51,957 nucleotides of DNA from Candidatus Amesbacteria bacterium GW2011_GWC2_45_19. GTDB lineage: Bacteria > Patescibacteriota > Microgenomatia > CAZETR01 > Amesbacteraceae. The stretch covers positions 1-51,957 of the forward strand of contig LCKS01000003.1 of the NCBI GenBank assembly GCA_001001555.1, given 5' to 3'. Of the stretch, positions 18,575-28,610 are shown piece by piece. Within the stretch, counting starts at the first letter, position 1; each line of letters opens with the position of its first letter. The translations under genes were made by a program, and so were the position numbers. Below the pieces are notes generated by a model. The model was not told the DNA's origin, did not search any database, and was given only the letters and a program-made list of their open reading frames with translations.

Positions 18575-20366
18575 GGGATTCTAGTTTTTGACGGATAGGA
18601 GCGATGTCTGTGGAAGAAAGTTGTTTTTTAGGATCGTGGTAAGTGAGGCGGAGGGTAAGTTTGTTTTCAAACTTATCTATAAGTTCGATTTGATTAATTA
18701 AACTGCTGATTTTTTTGATGCGGGCGACGATGGCGGCATAATTGCCGGTATAGGCCACATTGATATCTTCGATGATGGGGGGAAATTGAGAGATAATCGA
18801 GTAGGGATTGGTAAAACGCGGGAGCTGGGGTAAGAGTTGATCGACATTAATTTCTGCGCAAAAGATATTTTTCTGGGCAGTAATTTGAGGTTTAAGAGCG
18901 GTTCCTAAAAGCGCGGCTAGTTTTTGTATAACTCCGGTGAGGTCCTGAAGACGGACTTTGAGACTAGCGACACCAATCCCAAGCATCAAGCTTTCGGAGA
19001 ATTTGCTTTTGGATTTGCAGAAAACCTTGCCGATTTCAAAGATGGCTACCCGCGGTTGGTTGAAATTGAGCCAGCGGGTGGCGTATTGGGATAGCCCGGG
19101 CATAAGGCTGGTGCGCAGAACAGCGGCATCCGGGTCCGGGGGGTTGACGAGCCTAGCTGACGCGGGCGTGGCGAAACGGTTGCTAATGATAGGTAAGGTA
19201 ATAACCTCATTTAGACCGAGGGAGATAAGATGACGGCGCAGTTTTTCCTGGATAGAATATGAAGGGTAGGTTTGAGGAGCGGGGATGGCGCCGGAGAGCG
19301 GAGTTGAAGGAATGCGGTCGTATCCGTGAAGGCGCAAAACTTCTTCGACTAAATCTGCCGATTGTTCAATATCGGTGCGGAAAGAAGGGACGGTAACTTT
19401 GGGCAAAGCCACCTGGAATTCCAGACGGGCGAGAATGCCGGAAATTTCTGACGGGGGGATGTTGATTCCTCCTAGACGGACAACTTCTGCCGGGTCAAAA
19501 TTGATGACGACTTGACTTGGGGTTTGAGGATAGTAATCGGAAACTAAGCTGGTGGATTTGGCAGAGGCCAGTTCTTGAAGTAAGTAATAAGCCCTTTCTA
19601 AAGCCCAGATGACTTGAGCGGGGTGTAATAATTTTTCGTGGCGGGTGGAAGCGTCGGTAGTGATCTTTAGGCGGCGGGCGCAGCGGCGGCAATTGGCTTG
19701 ATTATAAACTGCCGATTCTAGGAGAATTTCGGTAGTGTGGTCAGTAACTTTGGAATGCAGGCCGCCGATCATGGTTAAAGCTTGGGGTTTTTCGGCGTCG
19801 CAGATAACTAAATCCTCTGATGTTAAATAAAGAACCTGGCCTTGGTGGATGGTGTGAAACTTTTCGCCTTTTTTGGCCCGGCGCAAAATGAGCCGGCGGC
19901 CTGACAGCTGGTCCAGGGCAAAGGCGTGCAGAGGCTGTCCAGTTTCGATCATGACATAGTTGGTAATATCTACGACATTATTGATGGCGGGCACGCCCCA
20001 GGCGGCTAAACGTTCGACCAGCCATGACGGAGAGGGTCTGACCTTAACCGCCAGGGTAAATCCGGTGTAACGAGTGACCAAGTCAGAGGCGGATTGGTCT
20101 ACGTTGACCAGAGGCGATTTTTTGTCTGTTTTTGGCAATGGAGTTGTGGGTGGAGACTGGAGACGGGTGTTAAAAATGGCCGCTACTTCGCGGGCCACAC
20201 CCACCAACCCCAGCATATCCGGCCTGTTGCCCCTAAGTTCCAGATCGATGCCGTTGGCGATAGTCTTGTCCAACATGTGCCCGACGGAAGTCAGTTTGTC
20301 CGTCAAATCGGAGACACGGGTGGGCAATTTGACGTACTCGGATAACCATTTGAGAGGAACAATCAT
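18567..20366 (-). CDS. pheT: Phenylalanyl-tRNA synthetase beta subunit
   Basis: VNVVDITNYVMIETGQPLHAFALDQL, EEVLRLHGYDRIP. Confidence 0.95.
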   Translation of the reverse strand: MIVPLKWLSEYVKLPTRVSDLTDKLTSVGHMLDKTIANGIDLELRGNRPDMLGLVGVAREVAAIFNTRLQSPPTTPLPKTDKKSPLVNVDQSASDLVTRYTGFTLAVKVRPSPSWLVERLAAWGVPAINNVVDITNYVMIETGQPLHAFALDQLSGRRLILRRAKKGEKFHTIHQGQVLYLTSEDLVICDAEKPQALTMIGGLHSKVTDHTTEILLESAVYNQANCRRCARRLKITTDASTRHEKLLHPAQVIWALERAYYLLQELASAKSTSLVSDYYPQTPSQVVINFDPAEVVRLGGINIPPSEISGILARLEFQVALPKVTVPSFRTDIEQSADLVEEVLRLHGYDRIPSTPLSGAIPAPQTYPSYSIQEKLRRHLISLGLNEVITLPIISNRFATPASARLVNPPDPDAAVLRTSLMPGLSQYATRWLNFNQPRVAIFEIGKVFCKSKSKFSESLMLGIGVASLKVRLQDLTGVIQKLAALLGTALKPQITAQKNIFCAEINVDQLLPQLPRFTNPYSIISQFPPIIEDINVAYTGNYAAIVARIKKISSLINQIELIDKFENKLTLRLTYHDPKKQLSSTDIAPIRQKLESLI

Positions 20367-21361
20367 ATTTTATATATGAGATCGCCGTTGTATAAAGCCC
20401 GGATGTCTCTCAGACCATAACGGGTCATGACAATGCGGTCCAGACCCATACCCCAGGCAAATCCGGAATATTTACGTGGGTCAAGGCCGACTTTTTTGAA
20501 CATGTTAGGGTGAATCATGCCGGCCCCTAACATTTCGATCCAGCCGCGGTTTTTGCAGACGGCGCACCCCCGGCCTTTGCAGAATTCGCAATCGGTGTCT
20601 ACACCGACTCCCGGTTCGACTTCGGGGTAATACTTGCAGCGGAAGCGGGTTTTTCGATTAGGTCCGAAAAACTTTTTGACAAAAGTGTCTAGAGTCCACT
20701 TGAGATTGGCCAGGGTGATCCCCTCTCCGACAGCGACTCCTTGGTATTGATAAAACATCATGTGGTTGCTGGCGTTGACGTTTTCGTAGCGGTATGACTT
20801 GCCGGGAAAGACGAAACGGTAGGGAGGCTGGTGGTCGGCTAGAATATGGGCTTCGACAGAACTGGTGTGAGTGCGCAAAAGCACATCCGGTTCGCGCAGA
20901 TATAGGGAATCCTGAAGATTACGGGCCGGATGATCGGGAGGAAGATTCAGCCGGTTGTAGTTGAATTCGTCATTCTCAATTTCCGGACCATCCGCTACGG
21001 AAAAGCCCAGAGACTGAAAGATGTCATTCATTTCTTCAGCCACAGCGGAGATGGGATGGGGCAAACCGACGGCGATGGGAGTGCCCGGAAGAGTGAGGTC
21101 CTCCTTAATTTCTAATTTCAAATTTCTAATTTCTAATTTCGAATTTAGAGCATCGGTAATGGCGGTTTTGGCGTCGTTGAACAGCTGGCCGATTTCAGAG
21201 CGTTCTTCCGGAGTTAATTTTGGCAGCTCTTTGGCTGCTTCTGCCAGCGCTCCCTTTTTGCCCAGATAGTGAGTGCGCAGGTTTTCTAGCTCTTCGGGAT
21301 TAGTGGCCTGAATAATCTGGGCCAGGGCCTCATTTTTTAAATTCTGGAGTTTCTCCCGCAT
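20363..21361 (-). CDS. pheS: Phenylalanyl-tRNA synthetase alpha subunit
   Basis: LLRTHTSSVEAH, GAGMIHPNMFKKVGLDPRKYSGFAWGMGLDRI. Confidence 0.96.
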   Translation of the reverse strand: MREKLQNLKNEALAQIIQATNPEELENLRTHYLGKKGALAEAAKELPKLTPEERSEIGQLFNDAKTAITDALNSKLEIRNLKLEIKEDLTLPGTPIAVGLPHPISAVAEEMNDIFQSLGFSVADGPEIENDEFNYNRLNLPPDHPARNLQDSLYLREPDVLLRTHTSSVEAHILADHQPPYRFVFPGKSYRYENVNASNHMMFYQYQGVAVGEGITLANLKWTLDTFVKKFFGPNRKTRFRCKYYPEVEPGVGVDTDCEFCKGRGCAVCKNRGWIEMLGAGMIHPNMFKKVGLDPRKYSGFAWGMGLDRIVMTRYGLRDIRALYNGDLIYKI

Positions 21362-21375
21362 GAAGAGATTATACT

Positions 21376-21669
21376 TTAAGCGGCGGCTGCTCCAAAAGTA
21401 GCAATTTCAAGTTTTTCGATGCGGTCCGTGCGATCGCTCATTTGGCCGGAAAGGACTGTTTGTTCCTCGTCGAACTTTTTGAATTGACCGGCGATGTCTG
21501 TTAGTTGGGTAATAACCGTGTCAACCTTTTGTTCTAAACCGTCAAATCTTTGTTCTAAACCGTCAAATCTTTGTTCTAAACCGTCAAATCTTTGTTCTAA
21601 AGGCTCAAGTGCGGAATGGATTTCTTCTTTAACAACGTCTCTAATGATTTGGCGAGTGATGGAGGGCAT
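21376..21669 (-). CDS. Small coiled-coil protein with tandem LEQRFDG heptads
   Basis: LEQRFDGLEQRFDGLEQRFDGLEQKVD; DNA shows tandem 21-bp units. Confidence 0.6.
   Translation of the reverse strand: MPSITRQIIRDVVKEEIHSALEPLEQRFDGLEQRFDGLEQRFDGLEQKVDTVITQLTDIAGQFKKFDEEQTVLSGQMSDRTDRIEKLEIATFGAAAA
21527..21599. repeat. Tandem 21-bp repeat (tttgttctaaaccgtcaaatc)
   Basis: Three near-perfect units plus a partial one read directly. Confidence 0.85.
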
Positions 21670-21678
21670 GGATTTACT

Positions 21679-22017
21679 CTAAACTTTGAGTTTAACCTTG
21701 TCAACGATCTGTTTAAAGGTTTCGGGTTGGCGGACGGCCAGGTCAGCCAGAATTTTGCGGTCCAGGCCGGTTTTAGCAAGGTGAGGCATGAATTTGGAAT
21801 AAGTTAGTCCAAGAGCCCGGAGGGCGGCGTTGAGGCGAATGATCCAGGTGCGGCGGAGATCGCGGCGGCGCAGGCGGCGGCCAAAGAAAGCGTATTGGCC
21901 GGCGTGGATGGTCGCTTCGTGAGCGACCTTGTACAGCCGGTGTTTAGTCATGCGGTAACCCTTGGCTAATTTAAGAACCTTATTATGCCGTTGGCGGCGG
22001 GGGGATTTGACACGCAT
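21679..22017 (-). CDS. rplT: 50S ribosomal protein L20
   Basis: [21 protein letters not shown]...[14 protein letters not shown]. Confidence 0.95.
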   Translation of the reverse strand: MRVKSPRRQRHNKVLKLAKGYRMTKHRLYKVAHEATIHAGQYAFFGRRLRRRDLRRTWIIRLNAALRALGLTYSKFMPHLAKTGLDRKILADLAVRQPETFKQIVDKVKLKV

Positions 22018-22018
22018 A

Positions 22019-22213
22019 TTATTTACCTAAAATTAACTTAATTTTACGAGCTCGAACTACGGGAAGTAACTTAACTTTTTTGTAGCGGCGGCGCGCTTGG
22101 GCTGATTTGTGGGAGCGCAGATGGCCGCGGAAAGAACTGCGGTGCAGAACTTTGCCGCGGGCGGTAACGCGAAAACGCTTGGAAATAGATTTTTTAGTTT
22201 TTAGTTTTGGCAT
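22019..22213 (-). CDS. rpmI: 50S ribosomal protein L35
   Basis: [24 protein letters not shown]. Confidence 0.93.
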   Translation of the reverse strand: MPKLKTKKSISKRFRVTARGKVLHRSSFRGHLRSHKSAQARRRYKKVKLLPVVRARKIKLILGK

Positions 22214-22724
22214 TTTTGATGGGTGATAAGGTAGCTATATATTGGCGGCCGAACCATTTGGGTTGCTGGTCGACGGCGGAAATATCGGAAAGCAACTGGA
22301 AAGCGCGCTGCATGATTTTATCGCCAAATTCTTTGTGGCCTAATTGGCGGCCGACGAATTTGACAGCGACGCGCAGTTTGTGGCCGTCTGTAAGAAATTC
22401 ACGTCCCCGGTTAATTTTAACCGAAAAATCGTTTTCGGCCATGAATGGGGTAAGGCGGATTTCTTTGAGATCGACCTTTTTTTGGGTAGATTTAGCGGCC
22501 CGTTCTTTCTTGGACAGCTGGTATTGAAATTTTTTGTAATCAATCAGCTTAACTACGGGAGGGACCGCTAGAGGCGCGATTTCAACCGCGTCTACCCCAG
22601 CTGTTTTGGCTTGGGAAAGTGCTTCTTCGCGAGCGACAACTCCGACTTGGGTTCCGTCTTCCCGCAGCAGGCGCACCTCCTTGGCTTGGATTTGGGCGTT
22701 AGTGCGGTAATGTGTCGTACTCAC
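22194..22724 (-). CDS. infC: Translation initiation factor IF-3
   Basis: VRLLREDGTQVGVVAREEAL...VDLKEIRLTPFMAENDFSVKI. Confidence 0.93.
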   Translation of the reverse strand: MSTTHYRTNAQIQAKEVRLLREDGTQVGVVAREEALSQAKTAGVDAVEIAPLAVPPVVKLIDYKKFQYQLSKKERAAKSTQKKVDLKEIRLTPFMAENDFSVKINRGREFLTDGHKLRVAVKFVGRQLGHKEFGDKIMQRAFQLLSDISAVDQQPKWFGRQYIATLSPIKNAKTKN

Positions 22725-24436
22725 TAGACTTTGGCTATTATATCAGCTGTGACGCCCGAAATAAACTCTGCAATAGGTTTAGTGACGTTTTCTTTGTCCC
22801 CGCGGTGACGGATTGAGATTAATCCAGCCTCGGCCTCGCGGTTACCGACGACCAGGATATAGGGAATTTTTTGCATTTCGGCGTCCCGCACTCGCGCCGG
22901 TAGCGGCTCGTTCCGCAAAACTAATTCACAACGAATGTTAGCTAATTTCAACGAATCCAAAACCTTTTGGGCGTAATCGGCGTGTTTGTCGGAAATGGGC
23001 AGAATGACGGCCTGAACCGGCGCCAGCCAAAGCGGAAATGCCCCGCCGTAGTGTTCGATTAATATGCCAATGAACCTTTCTAATGATCCGTAAATGACTC
23101 TGTGAATGGTTACTGGAGTTTTTTGAGTTCCATCTGCAGCCGTATATTGGAGTTTGAATCGGCGGGGTTGTTGAAAGTCTAGCTGAACTGTTCCCATTTG
23201 CCACTCCCGTCCCAACGAATCCTTCATTAAAATGTCTACTTTTGGTCCGTAGAAAGCTCCGTCACCGTCAAGAATGGAATACTCTTTGCCGCTGTCTTCT
23301 AGGATCTTCTTTAAAGTAGCTTCGGCTTTGTCCCAAGTAGCTACGTTACCCATGAAATTCTCAGGATTCCTGGTGCCTAATCTGAAGGAATATTTAAGGT
23401 TAAAAACGGAGTAGAAACGTTCGACGATATCGAAGACCTCTTTGTATTCTGATTTAATTTGATCTTTTGAAACATAGATGTGGGCATCATCTTGGCGAAA
23501 TTCCCGAACTCGAAAAAGCCCGTTCAAGACACCCGATCTTTCATAGCGGTGCAATGAGTCTGTGTCGGAAAGCCTTAAAGGCAAATCTCTGTAACTTCTG
23601 GTTTTGGAGCCAAAAACCACATGTGCATTGGGGCAGTTCATAGCTTTGACGCCATATTCCCCTTCGTCATCTGTTTTAGCAACAAACATCTCGCTCCAGT
23701 AGTGATCGTAGTGACCTGAAGTGATATAGAGCTCTTTTTTGTTCAGAATAGGCGAAACTATTTCCTGATAACCTCTACTTTTGTGCTCCCGGCGCCAGAA
23801 ATTGACTAATTCATTGTAAATTATGACGCCTTTCGGAAGCCAATATGGCATGCCCGGGGCTGTTTCGTGGAACATAAAAAGTTCCAGAGCGGGGCCAAGT
23901 TTTTTGTGATCTCTCTTTTTGGATTCTTCCAACATAGTCAGATATTCGTCTAATTCTTTCCGGGTGGAGAAGGCAGTGCCGTAAATGCGGGAGAGCATCT
24001 TATTCTTCTCATTGCCACGCCAATAAGCCCCAGCTATAGATAGAAGCCTGAAATGTTTGAGTTCTTTAGATGGATGTTCACAATGACCGCCGCGGCATAA
24101 ATCGGTAAAGCTGCCGCTTTGGTAAATAGTTATTGGTTCATGGTTCTTAGTCAGATCAGCGATAAGCTCCAGCTTGTAGGAGTTATGGCTAAATTGTTGC
24201 ATGGCCTTCTGATCGTTGACTTCGATTTTTTTGAATTCACTCCATGATTTGACTAGTTCGTGCATTTTGGTTTCAATGCGGGGCAGATCTTCTCCGGAAA
24301 TTTTCAGATTATCGAAGTCGTAGTAAAAGCCGTTGTCGATAGCCGGGCCGATAGTAGGTAGAGCCTTGGGATAGAGATCCAATACAGCCGCCGCTAGCAG
24401 ATGGGCGCATGAGTGACGGAGGTTGTCGTAGTTCAC
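22724..24436 (-). CDS. thrS: Threonyl-tRNA synthetase
   Basis: HSCAHLLAAAV, KKRDHKKLGPALELFMFHETAPGMPYWLPKG, YERSGVLNGLFRVREFRQDDAHIY. Confidence 0.96.
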   Translation of the reverse strand: MNYDNLRHSCAHLLAAAVLDLYPKALPTIGPAIDNGFYYDFDNLKISGEDLPRIETKMHELVKSWSEFKKIEVNDQKAMQQFSHNSYKLELIADLTKNHEPITIYQSGSFTDLCRGGHCEHPSKELKHFRLLSIAGAYWRGNEKNKMLSRIYGTAFSTRKELDEYLTMLEESKKRDHKKLGPALELFMFHETAPGMPYWLPKGVIIYNELVNFWRREHKSRGYQEIVSPILNKKELYITSGHYDHYWSEMFVAKTDDEGEYGVKAMNCPNAHVVFGSKTRSYRDLPLRLSDTDSLHRYERSGVLNGLFRVREFRQDDAHIYVSKDQIKSEYKEVFDIVERFYSVFNLKYSFRLGTRNPENFMGNVATWDKAEATLKKILEDSGKEYSILDGDGAFYGPKVDILMKDSLGREWQMGTVQLDFQQPRRFKLQYTAADGTQKTPVTIHRVIYGSLERFIGILIEHYGGAFPLWLAPVQAVILPISDKHADYAQKVLDSLKLANIRCELVLRNEPLPARVRDAEMQKIPYILVVGNREAEAGLISIRHRGDKENVTKPIAEFISGVTADIIAKV

Positions 24437-24451
24437 GATATCTATTTTATA

Positions 24452-24802
24452 TCAATTTGCGGCGGAAATGCCAACTGCATCTTCAAGTCTTTTAATTTTG
24501 CCTCTAAGTTCGATTTCAACACTAGTGACTGCCAGGATAATGCTGTTTTCGGAACCCTCGATCATTTGTTTGATTTCCACTCGGGTAGCGAATTGCTTGA
24601 GGTCGTCTTTGGTAGCGTATTTAGCATCCTGGCGTTTTTCCATGGCAACGAGTTTGCTGTCAACCCGTTTTTCCATGGTGGATAGATCATTTTTAGTAAC
24701 GTATTTAGCATCCTGGCGTTTTTCCATGGCAACGAGGTCGTCTTTGGTGGCGAAAACTGACTTGAGGAGTTTGATATCGTCTTGATTAAGCGTTGCAGAC
24801 AT
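24452..24802 (-). CDS. Small coiled-coil protein with internal repeats
   Basis: MEKRQDAKYVTKNDL...VAMEKRQDAKYATKDDL; 37-bp direct repeat at 24616-24652 and 24700-24736. Confidence 0.55.
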   Translation of the reverse strand: MSATLNQDDIKLLKSVFATKDDLVAMEKRQDAKYVTKNDLSTMEKRVDSKLVAMEKRQDAKYATKDDLKQFATRVEIKQMIEGSENSIILAVTSVEIELRGKIKRLEDAVGISAAN

Positions 24803-24841
24803 GTGTTTATGATAACACCTTTATTGGCGTGTCAAGACTGG

Positions 24842-24915
24842 TGGACTGTGGAGGACTCGGACCTCCGGCCTTTCGAATGTGAATCGAACGCTCTAGCCAA
24901 CTGAGCTAACAGTCC
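24842..24915 (-). tRNA. tRNA-Val(CAC)
   Basis: GGACTGTTAGCTCAGTTGGCTAGAGCGTTCGATTCACATTCGAA...ACAGTCC; loop TTCACAT. Confidence 0.93.
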
Positions 24916-24919
24916 GTCT

Positions 24920-26236
24920 TTATATTTTATCAGAAGAGAAGAAGTGGTGACTGAAAGCCAAGCCTTTTTTAATTAGGTCAAGGCGGAAGTTTTCGTTGGC
25001 TCCATGCATATTACAATCTTCGTTTCCAAAGGGAACAGAAATGGTGTCGGTGCCAAAAGTTGCTTTGACATCCGAGATAAAAGGGATGGCTCCTCCTACA
25101 TATTTGAGGAGCGGTTTTTGGCCATAAACCCGAGTAAGGATGTCGGCGACGGACTTGAAAATCGGCTGGGACGTATTAAGCTTTACCGGATTGTGTATGC
25201 CGGCGGATGTAATTTCGTATTTTACGTATTTGGGGGTGTGCTGGGCGACGAATTTTTTGAACAAGGCGAGAATGTCTTTTGGCCTTTGGGAAGCAACGAT
25301 ACGAAAGTTGATTCTGGCTTCGGCTGTAGCAGGAACAATATTGGCATAGCCGGCGTCGATATACCCAGATTTGAGACCGGTAATTTGCAAGGTGGGCCGC
25401 AAACCGGTCTGGGTGTAGACGTTGAGGCCAGGTTCCATGAGCAGTTTTTTGACACCAAAGATTTCAAGAGGGTTGGCTGAGATTTTAAGCAGCTGCCGGT
25501 TGTTGGCTTTTTGGGCCGAGGTAATAGGATCCACATCTTGATATAGCCTGGTGAATTTTGGCAGGGTGGACAGGAAGCGGGAGAGCTCAAGAGCAGCATT
25601 GGGAACGGCTCCTCCGGCCAGGCCGGAATGAAGATTATTGGCGGCGGTGGTGTATTTGAGAGTGAGGTTAAATCCTCCCCGGAGCGACGATTCGATTACG
25701 GGACTGTCGCCGACAAGCTCGCCGTCCGAAACTAAAACGTAATCGGATTTTAGTTTTGTTTTGTTTTTACGCATGATACCCGGCAGGTCGGGGTTGGAGG
25801 TTTCCTCATTACCCTCAATCAGAAATTTGACGTTCAAGGCGAGTTTTTGCTGTTTGATTAATTGAAGAACAGAAAAAATATGAATTAAGACTTGGCCCTT
25901 GTTGTCGAGCACTCCCCTGCCCCACAACCGGCCTGCTTTGGAAACAAGACTGAAGGGGTCGGAATTCCAGCTGTCGGATCGGTCGGCGGGCTGGACGTCG
26001 TAGTGGCCGTAGACGAGGACGGTAGGTAGTGAGTTGTGGGTGGTGAGATGAGCTAAGACGATGGGATTACAGGATGGGCCGTTAAAAGTTTCGACATCAA
26101 AGCCGTGTTGGGTGAACAACTGCTTTAACCAATTAACTGTTTTAGTGATTTCCGGCGCGAAAGCCGGATCGGTGGAAATACTCTTGCAGGCAACGAATTG
26201 CGTCAGCAGTTTTTTAAATTCGTCCACTGTTTGCAT
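24920..26236 (-). CDS. M20-family dipeptidase
   Basis: VLVYGHYDVQPAD, WGRGVLDNKGQVL, IEGNEETSNPDL. Confidence 0.85.
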   Translation of the reverse strand: MQTVDEFKKLLTQFVACKSISTDPAFAPEITKTVNWLKQLFTQHGFDVETFNGPSCNPIVLAHLTTHNSLPTVLVYGHYDVQPADRSDSWNSDPFSLVSKAGRLWGRGVLDNKGQVLIHIFSVLQLIKQQKLALNVKFLIEGNEETSNPDLPGIMRKNKTKLKSDYVLVSDGELVGDSPVIESSLRGGFNLTLKYTTAANNLHSGLAGGAVPNAALELSRFLSTLPKFTRLYQDVDPITSAQKANNRQLLKISANPLEIFGVKKLLMEPGLNVYTQTGLRPTLQITGLKSGYIDAGYANIVPATAEARINFRIVASQRPKDILALFKKFVAQHTPKYVKYEITSAGIHNPVKLNTSQPIFKSVADILTRVYGQKPLLKYVGGAIPFISDVKATFGTDTISVPFGNEDCNMHGANENFRLDLIKKGLAFSHHFFSSDKI

Positions 26237-26951
26237 ATTCTTTTGATGGACTGATTTTAACAGGTAATGGGGTGAGTTTTACGACTTTATATTCGACTAG
26301 TTTTTTGAAGAGAATTTCGCACTCCGATTCAGCTTGGGCAGCCTTTTCTTGGTCGGTTCTTTTATCGTGCTTAACGTAACCAAGCTCAGCTTCTTTAACT
26401 CTTGCACCTGCGAGATAAGCGTCGATGAGGACACCAATAGTGACGTATCTATTCCCGATTTTTTCGGGAAATATAAATTCTCGCCTGATAGCAAAAAGTC
26501 CTGATAGAGGTTGAGATAGTTTGCTAAGTTCTGGAATAAATCTGCGCAGGAGTGGCCTAACTAAATACTCGGTGATTCTACCAAAGTTTTCGAACCCTCC
26601 CATTACGAGATCGGCGTAATCGTCGACAATCGGATTGATAAGGTTTGAGATCATTTCAGGTTGAGCGGATTCGATATCTGCGTCGAAAAAAACTAGAATT
26701 GGGCTATTGGAGTTTCTGATACCGGTCTTCCAGGCATTTCCTTGGCCTAAGTTTTGAGAGTGTGAGATGCATTTGACTCGAGAGTCTTTTGTGGAGAGTG
26801 CAATTTTTCTAGTATTGTCTGTTGAGCCATCGTCTATGACAACAATTTCCTTTGCTTGGGTTTGAAGTAACACGTCAAGTACATGTCCAATAGTCTTGGC
26901 CTCGTTGTGGGCAGGTACGATGATGGAGAAATTTTGACGGAGATCAGCCAT
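26214..26951 (-). CDS. Family 2 glycosyltransferase (DPM1-like)
   Basis: SIIVPAHNEAKTIGHVLDVLL...IVVIDDGSTDNTRKIA...LVFFDADIES. Confidence 0.8.
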   Translation of the reverse strand: MADLRQNFSIIVPAHNEAKTIGHVLDVLLQTQAKEIVVIDDGSTDNTRKIALSTKDSRVKCISHSQNLGQGNAWKTGIRNSNSPILVFFDADIESAQPEMISNLINPIVDDYADLVMGGFENFGRITEYLVRPLLRRFIPELSKLSQPLSGLFAIRREFIFPEKIGNRYVTIGVLIDAYLAGARVKEAELGYVKHDKRTDQEKAAQAESECEILFKKLVEYKVVKLTPLPVKISPSKEYANSGRI

Positions 26952-27611
26952 AGAAAATGTCGGTAATTTTAAAGGCTTCTGCGTAGTCGCCCTTTTTGTA
27001 CATCACTCCACGAAAACGATTGAGACCTAAAAAGGCGTCTACCAGGGGCTTACGCTGTATTTGGGATCCGTACGAAAGAAATATTTTTTCTTTGCTTCAA
27101 TTACGTCTGATATGTCTTCGCTGTGATTAGGATCAGCCATGGGCTTGTCTCCTTCAGCTTCCCAAAGCTGCTTGACTTTGTGAGATTGTCCACATTGGGG
27201 AAAGGCGGCCCTGCCAGAATGCCAGATAGCTCTTTTTACAATTCTAGCTATGAGAGTGTGTTCTGAATGGTAATCGGCTTCTTGAAGAATTATCACGACG
27301 TCAGGTTTGAACTCTCTAATTTCTTTGACACAAGGTAGAACAGTTTCATACGACAACTGAGGATAGTGTGGAAAATTGAGATACGACCATTTAGCCTTAA
27401 GTTTTTTGGCTGCAGTCCTGAATTCTTTGAGCCGAGTATCCCTTTCTGTTTCTCCCGAGAATTCAAATCTAGGTTCATAAGGATCGACACACAACACTAA
27501 CTTGACGGTTCCGCCGTTTTTTACAGTCTTGATTAAATACCCTCCAGCTCCGGCGATTTCATCGTCTGGATGAGCTGAAAAAAACATAACTTTTTGATGT
27601 TTTGTGATCAT
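26944..27611 (-). pseudogene. PIG-L/LmbE-like deacetylase with apparent frameshift (or indel artefact)
   Basis: ORF 27039..27611 has FFSAHPDDEIAGAGGYL; the missing C-terminus (QRKPLVDAFLGLNRFRGVMYKKGDYAEAFKITDIFYG) is in another frame, joined by one extra A at the A6 run (27084-27089). Confidence 0.7.
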
Positions 27612-28606
27612 AGAACTTGGTAATTTAGCAAGGGGTTAAGATCGCCGCCTAGAATTGATTGAGAAATGGTGGTGGGTCGGCCTGCCCAATACCTTTGAGC
27701 ACCCTCTACTTCTTCCCATCGAATATCAACTGTTTGGTGTTTGGCAAGCTTACTTTGAGCAAACTCATTTACTAGTTGCGGAAGGGGTTCTGGCGAAAGT
27801 GACCAGACAAACGAGATTTGCAGCAATTTAAGCATTAGTCCAGGCACATACTGATCTCTAAGCTCGATTTGCTTGTCTAAGTATCCAAGCCCTGTATATG
27901 CAAGTACAAATCCTTGTGCGCACAGCTCGAGAACTAACGCTTTGCCCTTTGGTACCACAACTCCATCAGGGTGCCGGGAGTATTCGTGTCTGTGGCCCCG
28001 GTTGTCAATTGACCAATAGCGATGCTTTCCCAACTCATTTATAAGAAGCGGAGGATTATTTGAGAAAAAATCTACCAAACTTTGATGACGGTCGATTCCG
28101 TGAGCGTGGCCCATAGATCGATAAATGTCATCAATGGTATGGCAACTCTGGAGGGCATCGATCCATTGGTTAGCCCTATAGTCAGACTCTTTGGCTATCC
28201 CGAGGATAGCGCCTACTGTTCTGGCCCAATTGGCCTCGCGAATAAGAAGATCTTTTACAAGACTTGCTAAGTGGTAATTTTGCCTTTCTGAATGTATGGT
28301 TTGAGAAGTATTTGGACCTGTCAGATGCGATAGCCCACTAGGAGCTTTATGAAAACTCCTGACGTTCCCAATTTCTACTCCCGGGACGGAAGGGGACCAT
28401 GGATTTTTTGAGGCAAGACTCCAATAATCAGTCCAGCCGTTTTTTGTGGAGGGGGTTGAACTCCCGTTTTGTTTCCATGGAGCGTCTGCGTCTTGAACAA
28501 GATATATATATGGGAGGCCCGCGGCGGCAACCGCCTGCATTCTAAGCCATCCCCCGGTCCAAGGGGATTGATCTCCTAAGATTATTCTGTTTTCGGTATT
28601 TGTCAT
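27608..28606 (-). CDS. Hypothetical protein
   Basis: Long ORF overlapping the deacetylase start (ATGA). Confidence 0.65.
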   Translation of the reverse strand: MTNTENRIILGDQSPWTGGWLRMQAVAAAGLPYIYLVQDADAPWKQNGSSTPSTKNGWTDYWSLASKNPWSPSVPGVEIGNVRSFHKAPSGLSHLTGPNTSQTIHSERQNYHLASLVKDLLIREANWARTVGAILGIAKESDYRANQWIDALQSCHTIDDIYRSMGHAHGIDRHQSLVDFFSNNPPLLINELGKHRYWSIDNRGHRHEYSRHPDGVVVPKGKALVLELCAQGFVLAYTGLGYLDKQIELRDQYVPGLMLKLLQISFVWSLSPEPLPQLVNEFAQSKLAKHQTVDIRWEEVEGAQRYWAGRPTTISQSILGGDLNPLLNYQVL

Positions 28607-28610
28607 AACA

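Noticed and set aside
22724-24480. T-box or similar leader upstream of thrS/pheS
   Set aside because: The upstream gaps are too short and no T-box consensus was seen
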